NCBI GenBank assembly: GCA_963205235.1 | Contig: CAUJIP010000014.1 | Span: forward strand, 45,574-109,573 | Origin: Pseudomonadota bacterium | GTDB taxonomy: Bacteria; Pseudomonadota; Alphaproteobacteria; Rhodobacterales; Rhodobacteraceae | DNA: 64,000 nt | Reading direction: 5' to 3' | Shown: in pieces, positions 56,334 to 64,000 of the stretch | How positions within the stretch are numbered: position 1 is the first letter of the stretch | Layout: each line of letters opens with the position of its first letter | Notes under the pieces: model-generated | Told to the model about the DNA's origin: nothing | Databases searched by the model: none | The model's input: the letters and a program-made list of their open reading frames with translations, nothing else | Translations under genes and position numbers: made by a program

Positions 56334-56966
56334 ATGCTGGATCACCTGACTGTCGTCACGCACCCGCTGGTCCAGCACAAGCTGAGCCTGATGCGCGACA
56401 AGGGCACCTCGACCGCCAGCTTCCGCAGGCTTTTGCGCGAGATCAGCCTTTTGCTGGCCTATGAGGTCACCCGCGAACTGCCGATGACGACGCGGCGGAT
56501 CGAGACGCCGTTGGAAGAAATGGACGCGCCCGAGATCGAGGGGAAGAAACTGGCGCTGGTCAGCATCCTTCGGGCGGGCAATGGCCTCTTGGATGGGATC
56601 CTGGAGCTGATCCCGGCGGCGCGGGTCGGGTTCGTGGGGCTTTACCGCGACCCCGAAACGCTGCAGCCGGTGCAGTATTACTGCAAGCTCCCGGACCATA
56701 TGGAGGACCGGATTTCCATCGTGGTCGATCCGATGCTGGCCACAGGGAATTCGTCGGCAGCGGCGATTGACCTGTTGAAGAAGGCGGGGGCAAAGCAGAT
56801 CCGGTTCCTGTGCCTGCTGGCCGCACCCGAAGGGATCGCCCGGATGAAAGAGGCGCATCCCGATGTGCCGATTGTCACCGCATCGGTGGACAGCCATCTG
56901 AACGATCACGGCTATATCGTGCCGGGCCTTGGCGATGCCGGGGACCGGATGTTCGGCACCAAATGA
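56334..56966 (+). CDS. upp: Uracil phosphoribosyltransferase
   Basis: A 210-residue enzyme making UMP from uracil and PRPP, completing pyrimidine salvage from the DeoA product. [25 protein letters not shown] at the N-terminus and the PRPP loop [20 protein letters not shown]; the loop has Asn where E. coli has Gly (ATGGS), common in other bacterial groups. Last salvage gene; the SPOR-protein ATG overlaps its stop (ATGA). Confidence 0.95.
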   Translation: MLDHLTVVTHPLVQHKLSLMRDKGTSTASFRRLLREISLLLAYEVTRELPMTTRRIETPLEEMDAPEIEGKKLALVSILRAGNGLLDGILELIPAARVGFVGLYRDPETLQPVQYYCKLPDHMEDRISIVVDPMLATGNSSAAAIDLLKKAGAKQIRFLCLLAAPEGIARMKEAHPDVPIVTASVDSHLNDHGYIVPGLGDAGDRMFGTK

Positions 56967-57586
56967 TCGGGCAGGGGGCCCTGACGCGCGGGCGGACTTG
57001 CGCCCTGGCGTTGATCTTCACCCTGTCCGGCGTAAGTCTTGCCGTCGCAGAGGGCTCGGGTATGCCCGCCGAACTGCCGCCCGCGACCTACAAGGGCCAG
57101 CAATATGTGGATACGCAGGGCTGCGTCTTCTTGCGGGCGGGGACCGAAGCCGAAACGATCTGGGTCCCCAGGGTGACGGCGGGTGGCAAGCAGCTGTGCG
57201 GCTATCCGCCTTCGGGCAAGCGCGTGCCTGTCGTGGGCGAGACTGGCGCGGATGAAGGGGTCTTTGACGCGCCAGCGGCCTCGGGCGCGGAACCGGTGGC
57301 AAGCCCGGAGGCCGCGGAGGCAGCCCCGGCTGTGGCCCCCGGGCCTGCGGATTCAGCAAGCTATGTCGTGGCCATCGGCAGCTTTGGCTTTTCCAGCAAC
57401 GTCGACAAGGCAGCCGCCGGGGCCGAGGCGCTTGGCTATCCGGCGATCAAGGGCAAGTTGAAGGGTGGCGAGCAAGGGCTGGTCACCGTCTTTGCCGGGC
57501 CGTTTGGCAGCAAGACCGAGGCAGAAGCGGCCCAGAAAAAGCTGCGGAAGGCGGGCTTTCCCGATGCGATACTGATGGAATACTGA
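56963..57586 (+). CDS. SPOR domain-containing secreted protein
   Basis: A 207-residue protein with a signal peptide ([18 protein letters not shown], cleavage near residue 30). Then a small Cys-containing segment [13 protein letters not shown]...[19 protein letters not shown], an Ala/Pro linker, and a C-terminal SPOR domain from about 135 ([46 protein letters not shown]). SPOR domains bind denuded septal peptidoglycan, so it probably acts at division sites in the periplasm. Co-translated with upp though not obviously related. Confidence 0.87.
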   Translation: MIGQGALTRGRTCALALIFTLSGVSLAVAEGSGMPAELPPATYKGQQYVDTQGCVFLRAGTEAETIWVPRVTAGGKQLCGYPPSGKRVPVVGETGADEGVFDAPAASGAEPVASPEAAEAAPAVAPGPADSASYVVAIGSFGFSSNVDKAAAGAEALGYPAIKGKLKGGEQGLVTVFAGPFGSKTEAEAAQKKLRKAGFPDAILMEY

Positions 57587-57606
57587 CGCGCTTTACGCCG
57601 TCGGCC

Positions 57607-58629
57607 TTAGCCGTCGCAGATGCCCTGCAATGCGACCCAGTCTTCGTCGGGAACAAGCGGTGACGGCGACAGACCCTTGTAGGGGTCGCCCTCGGCCAGC
57701 GCTTGCAGGGGTGCCCCGCCCGGATCGATAGCCAAAGCATAGGGCGTAGCCGGGATCTGCGCGGCCTTGAAGGCAAGGATCAGCGCGTCGGTATCAAGCG
57801 GCTCGGAGGTGGTCCGCAGCGCCGCTTCGCCATACCCCGCAAGGGCGGAATCGGGCAGTTCTGCCGTGGTCAGAAGCTGGAACGTCGCGCCAAGCCCGGC
57901 ATATTCCAGCAGGGGGACAATCGGGTCCCTGGCCCTGGCGCGTAGCCGTTCAACAAGGGCGGCACCGGCGGCGGCTTCTGGACCCTCGGCATTTTCGATC
58001 AGACGGCGCGGCAGGATGATCACGTCGCCGGGCAGATGCAGCGGCGCTTCGACCCCTTCGGGCATCACGTAAAGGATCGGGGTATCGACGGGGCCAAAGA
58101 CCCGTTCGGACAGTTGCGCCAGCGCTTTCAGCCCGAACTGGTTGTTGCAGGGCGCGCCGGTGACGCGGCTAAGATCGTCCAGCACGCGCTGGCCAATCTC
58201 GGCCCGTTGCGCGAACGGCACGACCGAAGCGGTATGGGTCACCAGCGCCCCCGGCAGCCAGAACGTGCCGCCCGCGATGAGGGCCAGCGCCGTGCCTGCC
58301 AGAATCATGCCGCGCAGGCGACCGGGACGGGCAACGGCGGCCTGGACGGCGCTGTGCACCGTCTCAAGCGCGGCGATCATGTCGGGGTCCTCAAGTTCAA
58401 GGCTTTCCCCCGAATCCATGCCCGGCGCAAAGACCGGCGGGAAGGTGCCCCGGTTCAACTGTTCCACCGCTGGCAGCGACCAGTGGCTAAGCGCGGTGCC
58501 ACTTTTCGGATCGATCAGGATCAGGGTCGCATCGCCAAAGCGGACATGCACTTCGCGGCGCTGATCATGGGGCGTCTGGCGCCACAGGCCAAAGCATTCG
58601 AGTCTCTGATACTTTTTAAGCGCCGTCAT
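57607..58629 (-). CDS. Hypothetical membrane protein with a possible degenerate M48-like domain
   Basis: A 340-residue protein. Residues 1-100 are a soluble domain (VHVRFGDATLILIDPKSG, ALSHWSLPAVEQLNRG), then one transmembrane helix (about 107-130, GMILAGTALALIAGGTFWLPGAL). The C-terminal region contains GDVIILPRRLIENAEGPEAAAGAALVERL, which recalls the part of M48 peptidases around HExxH, but both His are absent (LVERLRA). I cannot assign a function. Start ATG 58629, convergent to the SPOR gene and divergent from the DMT transporter gene. Confidence 0.72.
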   Translation of the reverse strand: MTALKKYQRLECFGLWRQTPHDQRREVHVRFGDATLILIDPKSGTALSHWSLPAVEQLNRGTFPPVFAPGMDSGESLELEDPDMIAALETVHSAVQAAVARPGRLRGMILAGTALALIAGGTFWLPGALVTHTASVVPFAQRAEIGQRVLDDLSRVTGAPCNNQFGLKALAQLSERVFGPVDTPILYVMPEGVEAPLHLPGDVIILPRRLIENAEGPEAAAGAALVERLRARARDPIVPLLEYAGLGATFQLLTTAELPDSALAGYGEAALRTTSEPLDTDALILAFKAAQIPATPYALAIDPGGAPLQALAEGDPYKGLSPSPLVPDEDWVALQGICDG

Positions 58630-58805
58630 CGGCTGAATGGTCCTTGGCCTTTCGCCGAAGCTTATCGCCAGCCGGGGCGCAGAACAATCACTTGCAGGCG
58701 CGAAGGTGCTGCACCGACTGGGAAACCGCCGAAAGGGTCGCGTTCAGGCTGGAAGGCCCGCGCCTGACCGGGCAAAGCAGGGCAAATGACAGCAGGCGGC
58801 AGGCA

Positions 58806-59741
58806 ATGAGCGGAACTGGAAACCGGACTTTGGCGGCGGCGCTGGCCGTGCTGGTCTATGCGACAGTCATCGGCTTTACCGACAATTTCGTGCGCGTCAT
58901 CGAAAGGGATGGCGGGTTGTGGCAGTTTCACGCGACCCGCGCGGCGATGGCTTTGCCGATGCTGGCGATTGCCGGTCGGTTGTTTGGCTTTCGGCTTTGG
59001 CCCCGGCGGTTTGGCGCGGTGCTGGCACGGTCGGGCATTCATGGCGCGGCGATGGTGATCTATTTCGGCACGCTGCCATTTCTGCCCGTGGCGCAAGTGG
59101 CGGCGGGTCTGTTCACCGCGCCGATCTTTGTCCTGTTGATCCAGCGCTTTGTCTTTGGCCTTCCGATCAACGCGCTGCAGGTGCTGGCCGTGGCGGTCGG
59201 GTTCGGCGGCGTGATCATCGTGCTGGGTCCGGAAGTCGTGTCCGGGGCAAGTCTGGCGGCGGTACTGCCGGTTCTGGCGGGGGTGCTCTATGCCATCGGC
59301 AACATCGCGACCCGGCAATGGTGTGCCGAGGAATCGGCGGAAACCCTGTTGGGCGGGTTCTTTGCCATGCTGGGCGTGCTGGGTCTGATCGGACTTGCGA
59401 TCCTGTCCCTGTTTCCGGTCGAGGTGGCCGAGGGGCCGACCAAGTTCCTGCTGCGCGGGCCGGAACTGCCGACGGGACCGTTCCTGTGGTGGACCTTCGT
59501 GCAGGCGGCGGGCTCGCTTCTGGGGGTCGGCTTGATGATCAAGGCCTATCAGATTGCCGAGGCGTCGAAAGTCTCGGTCTTCGAATATGTCATCCTGCCG
59601 ATGACCGCCTTCTGGACCTGGGCGCTGTGGGGGGAAACCTTGGCCTGGTATTCCTGGATCGGCATGGCGCTGATCGTGTTGGCAGGCGTGCTGATCGCCC
59701 GCGCGCCACAGGCTCAGTCACCCACCGCCTCGCGCCAGTGA
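58806..59741 (+). CDS. DMT superfamily (EamA) transporter
   Basis: A 311-residue inner-membrane protein with ten helices in two EamA halves; FTAPIFVLLIQRFVFGLP and the second-half SVFEYVILPMTAFWTWALWGE segments are typical. Members export amino acids or metabolites; substrate unknown. ATG 58806 starts the family N-terminus; upstream frame is not supported. The last 28 nt overlap the 3' end of the convergent tdk gene. Confidence 0.87.
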   Translation: MSGTGNRTLAAALAVLVYATVIGFTDNFVRVIERDGGLWQFHATRAAMALPMLAIAGRLFGFRLWPRRFGAVLARSGIHGAAMVIYFGTLPFLPVAQVAAGLFTAPIFVLLIQRFVFGLPINALQVLAVAVGFGGVIIVLGPEVVSGASLAAVLPVLAGVLYAIGNIATRQWCAEESAETLLGGFFAMLGVLGLIGLAILSLFPVEVAEGPTKFLLRGPELPTGPFLWWTFVQAAGSLLGVGLMIKAYQIAEASKVSVFEYVILPMTAFWTWALWGETLAWYSWIGMALIVLAGVLIARAPQAQSPTASRQ

Positions 59742-60292
59742 CGGCGGCAGAGGCTGACGTAGGTTTCGTTGCCACCGATCACCACCTGTTCGCCATCCTT
59801 CAGCGCCCGACCGTCCGGGCCGCGGCGGATGACCATCGTCGCCTTCTTGCCGCAGTGGCAGATCGTGCGGACTTCGCGCATCTCGTCTGCCCAGGCCAGA
59901 AGGGCGGCTGATCCGGGGAAAAGGTTGCCCTGAAAATCGACGCGCAGGCCATAGCACATGATCGGCACGCCAAGATCGTCGACCGCGCGGGCCAGTTGCC
60001 AGACCTGCGGCTTTGACAGGAACTGCGCCTCGTCGATGAAGACGCAGGCGACAGGGCCTTGGGCAAAGCGGGCTTTCAGCTTGGCAAACAGGTCCTCATC
60101 CGGGGCGAAAGTGTCTGCCGGTTCGCCAATGCCGATGCGACTGGCAATCCGCCCCTCGCCCGCGCGGTTGTCGAATTGCGCGGTGATCAGATAGGTCGCC
60201 ATCCCGCCTTCGCGGTAGTTGTGCGAGGCCTGCAGAAGCGAGGTCGATTTCCCCGCGTTCATGGTGGAGTAGTGGAAATAGAGCTTTGCCAT
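59714..60292 (-). CDS. tdk: Thymidine kinase (type II)
   Basis: A 192-residue kinase phosphorylating thymidine/deoxyuridine. P-loop YSTMNAGKSTSLLQ (residues about 8-21), catalytic FIDEAQFL, CHCGKKATMVIRR lasso region with Zn Cys pairs and a later CRRHW. ATG 60292 begins the family N-terminus MAKLYFHYS. Functionally fits with the salvage operon 5 kb away. A terminator-like hairpin lies 69 nt upstream of the start in its own orientation, hinting at attenuation or a separate small RNA. Confidence 0.93.
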   Translation of the reverse strand: MAKLYFHYSTMNAGKSTSLLQASHNYREGGMATYLITAQFDNRAGEGRIASRIGIGEPADTFAPDEDLFAKLKARFAQGPVACVFIDEAQFLSKPQVWQLARAVDDLGVPIMCYGLRVDFQGNLFPGSAALLAWADEMREVRTICHCGKKATMVIRRGPDGRALKDGEQVVIGGNETYVSLCRRHWREAVGD

Positions 60293-60360
60293 GAGCCATG
60301 GCCTAGCGCGACCGGGGGGCTGGCTGCAAGAGGCGGAGGCAATCGCACCAGCCACCCCGG

Positions 60361-60480
60361 AAAAGAACGGGGCCCGCTGCCCCGGACCCCTTGCGAGGAC
60401 ACGGGGAAGCGGACCCCTCACTCAACCGGTGCTGGGGACACCGGCACACTCATCAACGTTCCGGACCGCCCGGAACCCCT
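60361..60480 (-). ncRNA. Candidate structured RNA or tdk leader with terminator
   Basis: On the minus strand three hairpins follow each other: GTTCCGG/CCGGAAC (60476-60458), CCGGTG/CACCGG (60444-60426), and CGGGGC/GCCCCG (60384-60368) followed by TTCTTTT, which reads as an intrinsic terminator. This could be a ~115-nt small RNA or an attenuated tdk leader. No known RNA family is recognised. Confidence 0.4.
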
Positions 60481-60578
60481 TTATTCATGACAAGGTCTTT
60501 TCAACTGGTTAATGGGAGAAAAGATTGCAATTTCCCCCGCTTTTGCCGAAGGGCGCCTTGGGGGCCGTGGAGTAGCGA

Positions 60579-61031
60579 ATGTCACTGGAAACCTATCTGA
60601 AGAAACACACCGAAGCCCTGGTCAAGGAAGTCGGGATCGAGGCGGCTGCGGCGCTGACCGGGAAATCCAAGGCGACGCTGGGACGCTATTATTCCGATCA
60701 GAATGAACATGACGACCGCTTCATGCCGATAGATGTCGTGGCGCAGCTTGAGGCCTCAAGCCGGTTCCCGCATGTGACGGCGGCCCTTGCCGATCTGCGT
60801 GGGATCACGATGTCTTATGACGGCGAAAAGCGGAATGCGTCGTCAACCGGCGTCAATCAGGACGTGGTCGCCTTGGCGCAAAGGTTCGGGATGCTGATGG
60901 CGGAATACAATCAGGCGATTGGCGACGGAAAGATATCCATCAACGAAGCCAAGCGATTGCTGCGCGAGACGCTGGCGATCCAGCAGGTTCTGCTGGAGAT
61001 GAAGCTGAACCTTGAGGAAGAGGCAAGCTGA
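60579..61031 (+). CDS. Hypothetical helical protein, possible HTH (phage CII-like)
   Basis: A 150-residue all-helical protein. Residues 15-60 (EVGIEAAAALTGKSKATLGRYYSDQ, DVVAQLEA) look like a helix-turn-helix followed by a recognition helix, the layout of phage CII-like regulators; residues 90-145 hold a second helical region GVNQDVVALAQRFGMLMAEYN and DGKISINEAKRLLRETLAIQQVL. DNA binding is plausible but not shown. Single gene between tdk and rhlE, with no phage genes around it. Confidence 0.72.
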   Translation: MSLETYLKKHTEALVKEVGIEAAAALTGKSKATLGRYYSDQNEHDDRFMPIDVVAQLEASSRFPHVTAALADLRGITMSYDGEKRNASSTGVNQDVVALAQRFGMLMAEYNQAIGDGKISINEAKRLLRETLAIQQVLLEMKLNLEEEAS

Positions 61032-61076
61032 GGCGATTGCAGACGGGGCCGGTCAGGCCGACCCCGTCCGCATCGA

Positions 61077-62432
61077 CTAGCGTGCGTCGCGGCGCGGCGC
61101 GAAGGTGCCGCCTTGGGGTTTTGCCGGACGCTGGCCTGCGGGCTTGCCCTGACCTGCGGGGCGGCCCTGACCAGACGGCTTGCCATGCGCACGTGGCGCT
61201 TGCGGCTTGGCGGTCAGTTTCTGGCCCTGACGCCCGCCACCACCGCCCGGACGCTGGCCCCGGTTCTGCCCCGGTTTTGGCGCGGCGGCCACGACATCCG
61301 CTGCCCAAGGCGCGCCACCGACGACCGGCAGGGGCGCTTTCAACAGCTTTTCGATGGCTTGCAATTCACCCATTTCGGCGGGCGCGCAGAAGCTGATCGA
61401 AGACCCGTCCGCCCCCGCCCGCGCGGTGCGGCCGATGCGGTGGACATAGTTTTCCGGCACGTTCGGCATGTCGAAGTTGTAGACGTGGCGCACCGTCGGA
61501 ATGTCGATCCCACGCGCGGCGACGTCGGTCGCGACCAGCACATCAAGCTCTCCGCCCCGGAACTCGGTCAGGGTGCGGTCGCGCTGGTTCTGGCTTTTGT
61601 TGCCGTGGATCGAGCCGACTTTGAAGCCCCAGGTCGCCAGCAGCTTCATCAGCTTTTCTGACCCATGCTTGGTGCGGCCAAAGACCAACGCCTGTTCGCC
61701 GGGGTGCTTTTTCAGATACTCTTCCAGCATGCGGGCCTTGTCGCCGTTCGGGATGTAGTGGACGCCCTGGCTGATCCGTTCGACCGGTTTCCCCGGCGGG
61801 GCAACCTGCACCTTGATCGGATCGCGCAGATAGGTGTCGGCGATTTCCGAGATGTCCTTGGGCATCGTCGCACTGAACAGCATCGTCTGGCGTTTCAGCG
61901 GGATATGCTTGGCGATCTTCCGCAAGGAATGGATGAAGCCCATGTCCAGCATGTGGTCGGCCTCGTCCAGCACCAGATAGGCGCATTGGTCAAGCTTGAC
62001 GTCGCCGCGTTCCAGAAGGTCGATCAGACGGCCGGGGGTGGCGACCAGAACGTCGGTGCCCTTCGACAGCGCCTGCGCCTGCTTGAACAGGGACGCGCCA
62101 CCAACGACCATGGTGATCTTGACGGCGGTGCCTTTGGTGAACACCTCGAAGTTGTCCTTGATCTGGCCAATCAGTTCGCGGGTCGGCGCAAGGATCAGCG
62201 CGCGCACGTTCTTCGGCCCCGGCGGGTGGCCGATGTCCAGCAGGCGGTGCAGCAAGGGCAGGCCGAAAGCGGCGGTCTTGCCGGTGCCGGTCTGGGCCAG
62301 ACCCATCAGGTCACGGCCTTGCATGATATGGGGAATGGCCTGCGCCTGGATCGGCGTCGGCGTTTTAAGCGTGGTTTTTTCCAGCGCTTTCAGAATCTTC
62401 GGCGACAAGCCGAGGTCGGCAAAAGTGGTCAT
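61077..62432 (-). CDS. rhlE: DEAD-box RNA helicase (RhlE-like)
   Basis: A 451-residue helicase. N-terminal FADLGLSPKILKALEKTTLKTPTPIQAQAIP (Q motif), GLAQTGTGKTAAFGLPLL (motif I), VLDEADHMLDMGF (DEAD), FSATMP (SAT), and YVHRIGRTARAGADG (motif VI). The last ~80 residues are a basic Gly/Pro/Gln-rich tail ending RRDAR, for RNA binding. Such enzymes unwind rRNA or mRNA, often at low temperature. ATG 62432 chosen; ATG 62441 possible. Long GC-rich leader upstream. Confidence 0.93.
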   Translation of the reverse strand: MTTFADLGLSPKILKALEKTTLKTPTPIQAQAIPHIMQGRDLMGLAQTGTGKTAAFGLPLLHRLLDIGHPPGPKNVRALILAPTRELIGQIKDNFEVFTKGTAVKITMVVGGASLFKQAQALSKGTDVLVATPGRLIDLLERGDVKLDQCAYLVLDEADHMLDMGFIHSLRKIAKHIPLKRQTMLFSATMPKDISEIADTYLRDPIKVQVAPPGKPVERISQGVHYIPNGDKARMLEEYLKKHPGEQALVFGRTKHGSEKLMKLLATWGFKVGSIHGNKSQNQRDRTLTEFRGGELDVLVATDVAARGIDIPTVRHVYNFDMPNVPENYVHRIGRTARAGADGSSISFCAPAEMGELQAIEKLLKAPLPVVGGAPWAADVVAAAPKPGQNRGQRPGGGGGRQGQKLTAKPQAPRAHGKPSGQGRPAGQGKPAGQRPAKPQGGTFAPRRDAR

Positions 62433-62766
62433 GGGTAGCATCCAACGAACAAAGGGCCTACGACCCTCGCCCCGAGCCAATGCCCGTGACCGTGCCGCAA
62501 GCGGCGCCCCTGCGTGAATGTGGGAACCAGATCGTCCGGGGCTTTCGGTGCCTCACGCGGGCACGGCCATCGGACAGGGGGCACATGGGGCTTTGAGCTT
62601 GCAATGTCAAGCGATAGCCTCATCTAACGCTTGGGCTGGACCTTGACGCAGGCCCGGCGTATCACTTGGCGCGACTGCGTCAATTCGCCACCCCTGAATT
62701 GCCCAGCGATGGGCACACCCGTTAAGACGCCATATCTTTCAATGGCTTGCCAGAGGTTCAAACGTC
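62433..62766. other. Divergent 334-nt intergenic region rhlE / RND operon
   Basis: Must hold promoters for both directions. The rhlE side is GC-rich and could form a long structured leader, as in cold-induced helicase genes. I see no clear palindrome, tRNA or small ORF with a ribosome site in it. Confidence 0.5.
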
Positions 62767-63867
62767 ATGCCGAAGCTGCACAGGATTACCGCCTACTGTG
62801 TGATGGTTGCCGCAGGTGCATGGATTGCCACCGGAGAATTCGCCTCGATCGGCAGCGCCGAGGTTGCCACCACCGAGGCCGAGAAGGCCCCCGATGCCAC
62901 GCCCGAGGCACCAAAGCCGCTGATCCGCACGGTGGCGGCTGTCGAACCCGCGTTCATCGACCATGCCCGCGCGATCCGGCTTTCCGGTATCACCGAGGCT
63001 GACAAACGTACCGTGCTGGCGGCGCGGGCCGAGGGTGTCATTGCCGCTTTGACCATGACCAAGGGCGGCGTGGTCGAAAAGGATCAAGAGGTCCTGTCGC
63101 TGGAGGGGCCGGAAACCCAGGCGCAGGCCAAGATTGCCGAGATCAACCTTGCCCAGCGTGAGCGCGAGCTTGAGGTGGCGCAAAAGCTCTTCGAAGGCGG
63201 CAGCAGTTCGGAAACGGCGCTGGACAACGCGCGGTCTGCCCGCGATGCGGCGGCGGCGGAACTGGCCCGCGCCAAGGCAGCGGCGGACCGCCTGACGCTG
63301 AAGGCCCCCTTCGCCGGTGTGGTCAGCACGCTGGATGTCGAGCTTGGCGAATGGTTGCAGACCGGCACCCCCGTCGCGACCATTCTGGCGCTGGACCCAA
63401 TCCTGGTGAAAGCCGAAGTCAGCGAGATTGATCTGGCCAGCGTGTCCGAAGGGTCAGTCGCCAAGGTGCGGCTGGTGAACGGGGTCGAAGCCGAAGGGAC
63501 CGTGCGGCTTGTCGCCCGCGAAGCCTCGTCCGCGACCCGGACCTATCCGGTTGAAATCGCCCTGCCGAACGCCGATCTGGCCTTGCCGGCAGGGATGACG
63601 GCCGATGTGACCCTGTTCGCGGCCCCGGTGCGCGCGGTTGTCGTTCCCCGCTCGATCATCACCCTGTCCGAAACCGGAGAGTTGGGCCTTCGGGTCGTCG
63701 GTGCCGACAACATTGCGCAGTTCGCCGCGATCCAGGTGATCGACGATACGCCCGAGGGGCTGGTCGTCGTGGGTGTGCCCGAGGACGTGCGCGTCATCAC
63801 CTCGGGTCAGGACCTTGTCCGCAACGGCGACACGGTGACGGTGGTTGCAGGCGGGGCCGACCAATGA
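62767..63867 (+). CDS. RND efflux periplasmic adaptor subunit (MFP)
   Basis: A 366-residue membrane fusion protein: N-terminal membrane anchor/signal (about 5-25), a biotinyl-lipoyl half AARAEGVIAALTMTKGGVVEKDQEVL, a coiled-coil hairpin (QAQAKIAEINLAQRERELEV, ARDAAAAELARAKAAADRL), second lipoyl half LKAPFAGVVSTLDVELGEWLQTGTPVATI, and beta-barrel plus membrane-proximal domain. It bridges an RND pump to an outer-membrane factor. Its stop overlaps the pump ATG (ATGA). Exported compound unknown. Confidence 0.92.
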   Translation: MPKLHRITAYCVMVAAGAWIATGEFASIGSAEVATTEAEKAPDATPEAPKPLIRTVAAVEPAFIDHARAIRLSGITEADKRTVLAARAEGVIAALTMTKGGVVEKDQEVLSLEGPETQAQAKIAEINLAQRERELEVAQKLFEGGSSSETALDNARSARDAAAAELARAKAAADRLTLKAPFAGVVSTLDVELGEWLQTGTPVATILALDPILVKAEVSEIDLASVSEGSVAKVRLVNGVEAEGTVRLVAREASSATRTYPVEIALPNADLALPAGMTADVTLFAAPVRAVVVPRSIITLSETGELGLRVVGADNIAQFAAIQVIDDTPEGLVVVGVPEDVRVITSGQDLVRNGDTVTVVAGGADQ

Positions 63868-64000
63868 AGCTTGTCGAAACCGCCATTGCCAATGCCCGAC
63901 TGACGCTGTCGGTCCTGATGTTCCTGATGCTGGCCGGGACGCTGGCCTATGTGTCCATCCCGAAAGAGGCCGAGCCGGATATCCAGATTCCGGTGCTTTA
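63864..64000 (+). CDS. RND efflux transporter permease, 5' end only
   Basis: The first 45 codons of a pump gene, MKLVETAIANARLTLSVLMFLMLAGTLAYVSIPKEAEPDIQIPVL, cut by the window edge. The first transmembrane helix and the following PKEAEPDIQIP motif (periplasmic start of AcrB-type HAE pumps, related to PREEDPDIKIP forms) identify the family. Co-translated with the adaptor gene. Confidence 0.9.
   Translation, partial: MKLVETAIANARLTLSVLMFLMLAGTLAYVSIPKEAEPDIQIPVL

Overview
The window is a GC-rich chromosomal segment of an alphaproteobacterium, almost certainly a Rhodobacterales (Rhodobacteraceae/Paracoccaceae) species. The evidence is the gene set (DUF1467 next to methylmalonyl-CoA epimerase, an NDUFS4-like ETC complex I subunit, a two-helix small membrane protein, DUF817), a LexA box of the alphaproteobacterial GAAC-N7-GAAC type before uvrB, CtrA-type TTAA-N7-TTAA boxes, and short intergenic palindromic repeats of a style I associate with this order. 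I see no rRNA, CRISPR array, prophage, IS or transposase gene. One tRNA-Arg(TCT) is present.

Layout. 1-5.2 kb: DUF167 end, class II HDAC-like amidohydrolase, nitroreductase, EI24 membrane protein, mce/DUF1467, a CheY-like regulator behind a CtrA-like box, GNAT. 5.2-11.6 kb: DUF1800-DUF1501 secreted pair, aspS, pabB-pabC. 11.8-20.3 kb: APC permease, carB, a low-GC lipoprotein, a small lipoprotein, purC, fructokinase, dtd. 20.3-24.7 kb: secreted protein, acyl-CoA synthetase, ABC exporter. 25.1-29.6 kb: a coupled hydrolase-dehydratase-hydrolase trio, an enolase-superfamily protein, a Tat-type secreted protein. 29.6-37.4 kb: tRNA-Arg, GNAT, complex I subunit, methyltransferase, uvrB, membrane-anchored NYN nuclease, hydrolase, DUF817. 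37.5-41 kb: a methylated-amine pair (TMADH-like flavoprotein plus MttB-family protein). 41.5-50.2 kb: glyA, nadK, an Hpt/sigma-54 regulator phosphorelay, prpE, maeB. 50.4-52.2 kb: GntR regulator plus a VOC-bicupin fusion. 52.3-57.6 kb: nucleoside salvage operon cdd-deoA-deoB-add-upp and a SPOR protein. 57.6-64 kb: a hypothetical protein, DMT transporter, thymidine kinase, a possible structured RNA, a small helical protein, rhlE, and the start of an RND efflux operon.

Functionally this is mostly housekeeping and central metabolism. Propionate use is touched at two places (mce; prpE with TTTGCAAA motifs), nucleoside salvage is concentrated at 52-60 kb, and one-carbon/methylated-amine metabolism at 37-43 kb (TMADH-like, MttB-like, glyA).

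The least explained signals are non-coding: a two-copy bipartite element (11-bp phased GTCTTGCTTTN repeats, a hairpin of non-conserved sequence, then a TTAACCCTGT/GCGAATCGG block), several palindromic repeat families that supply the stop codons of flanking genes, and candidate operators before cdd, prpE, maeB and the phosphorelay. Among proteins, the oddest are the enolase-superfamily protein lacking two expected acidic residues, an alpha/beta hydrolase with Gly at the nucleophile position, and the VOC-bicupin fusion.
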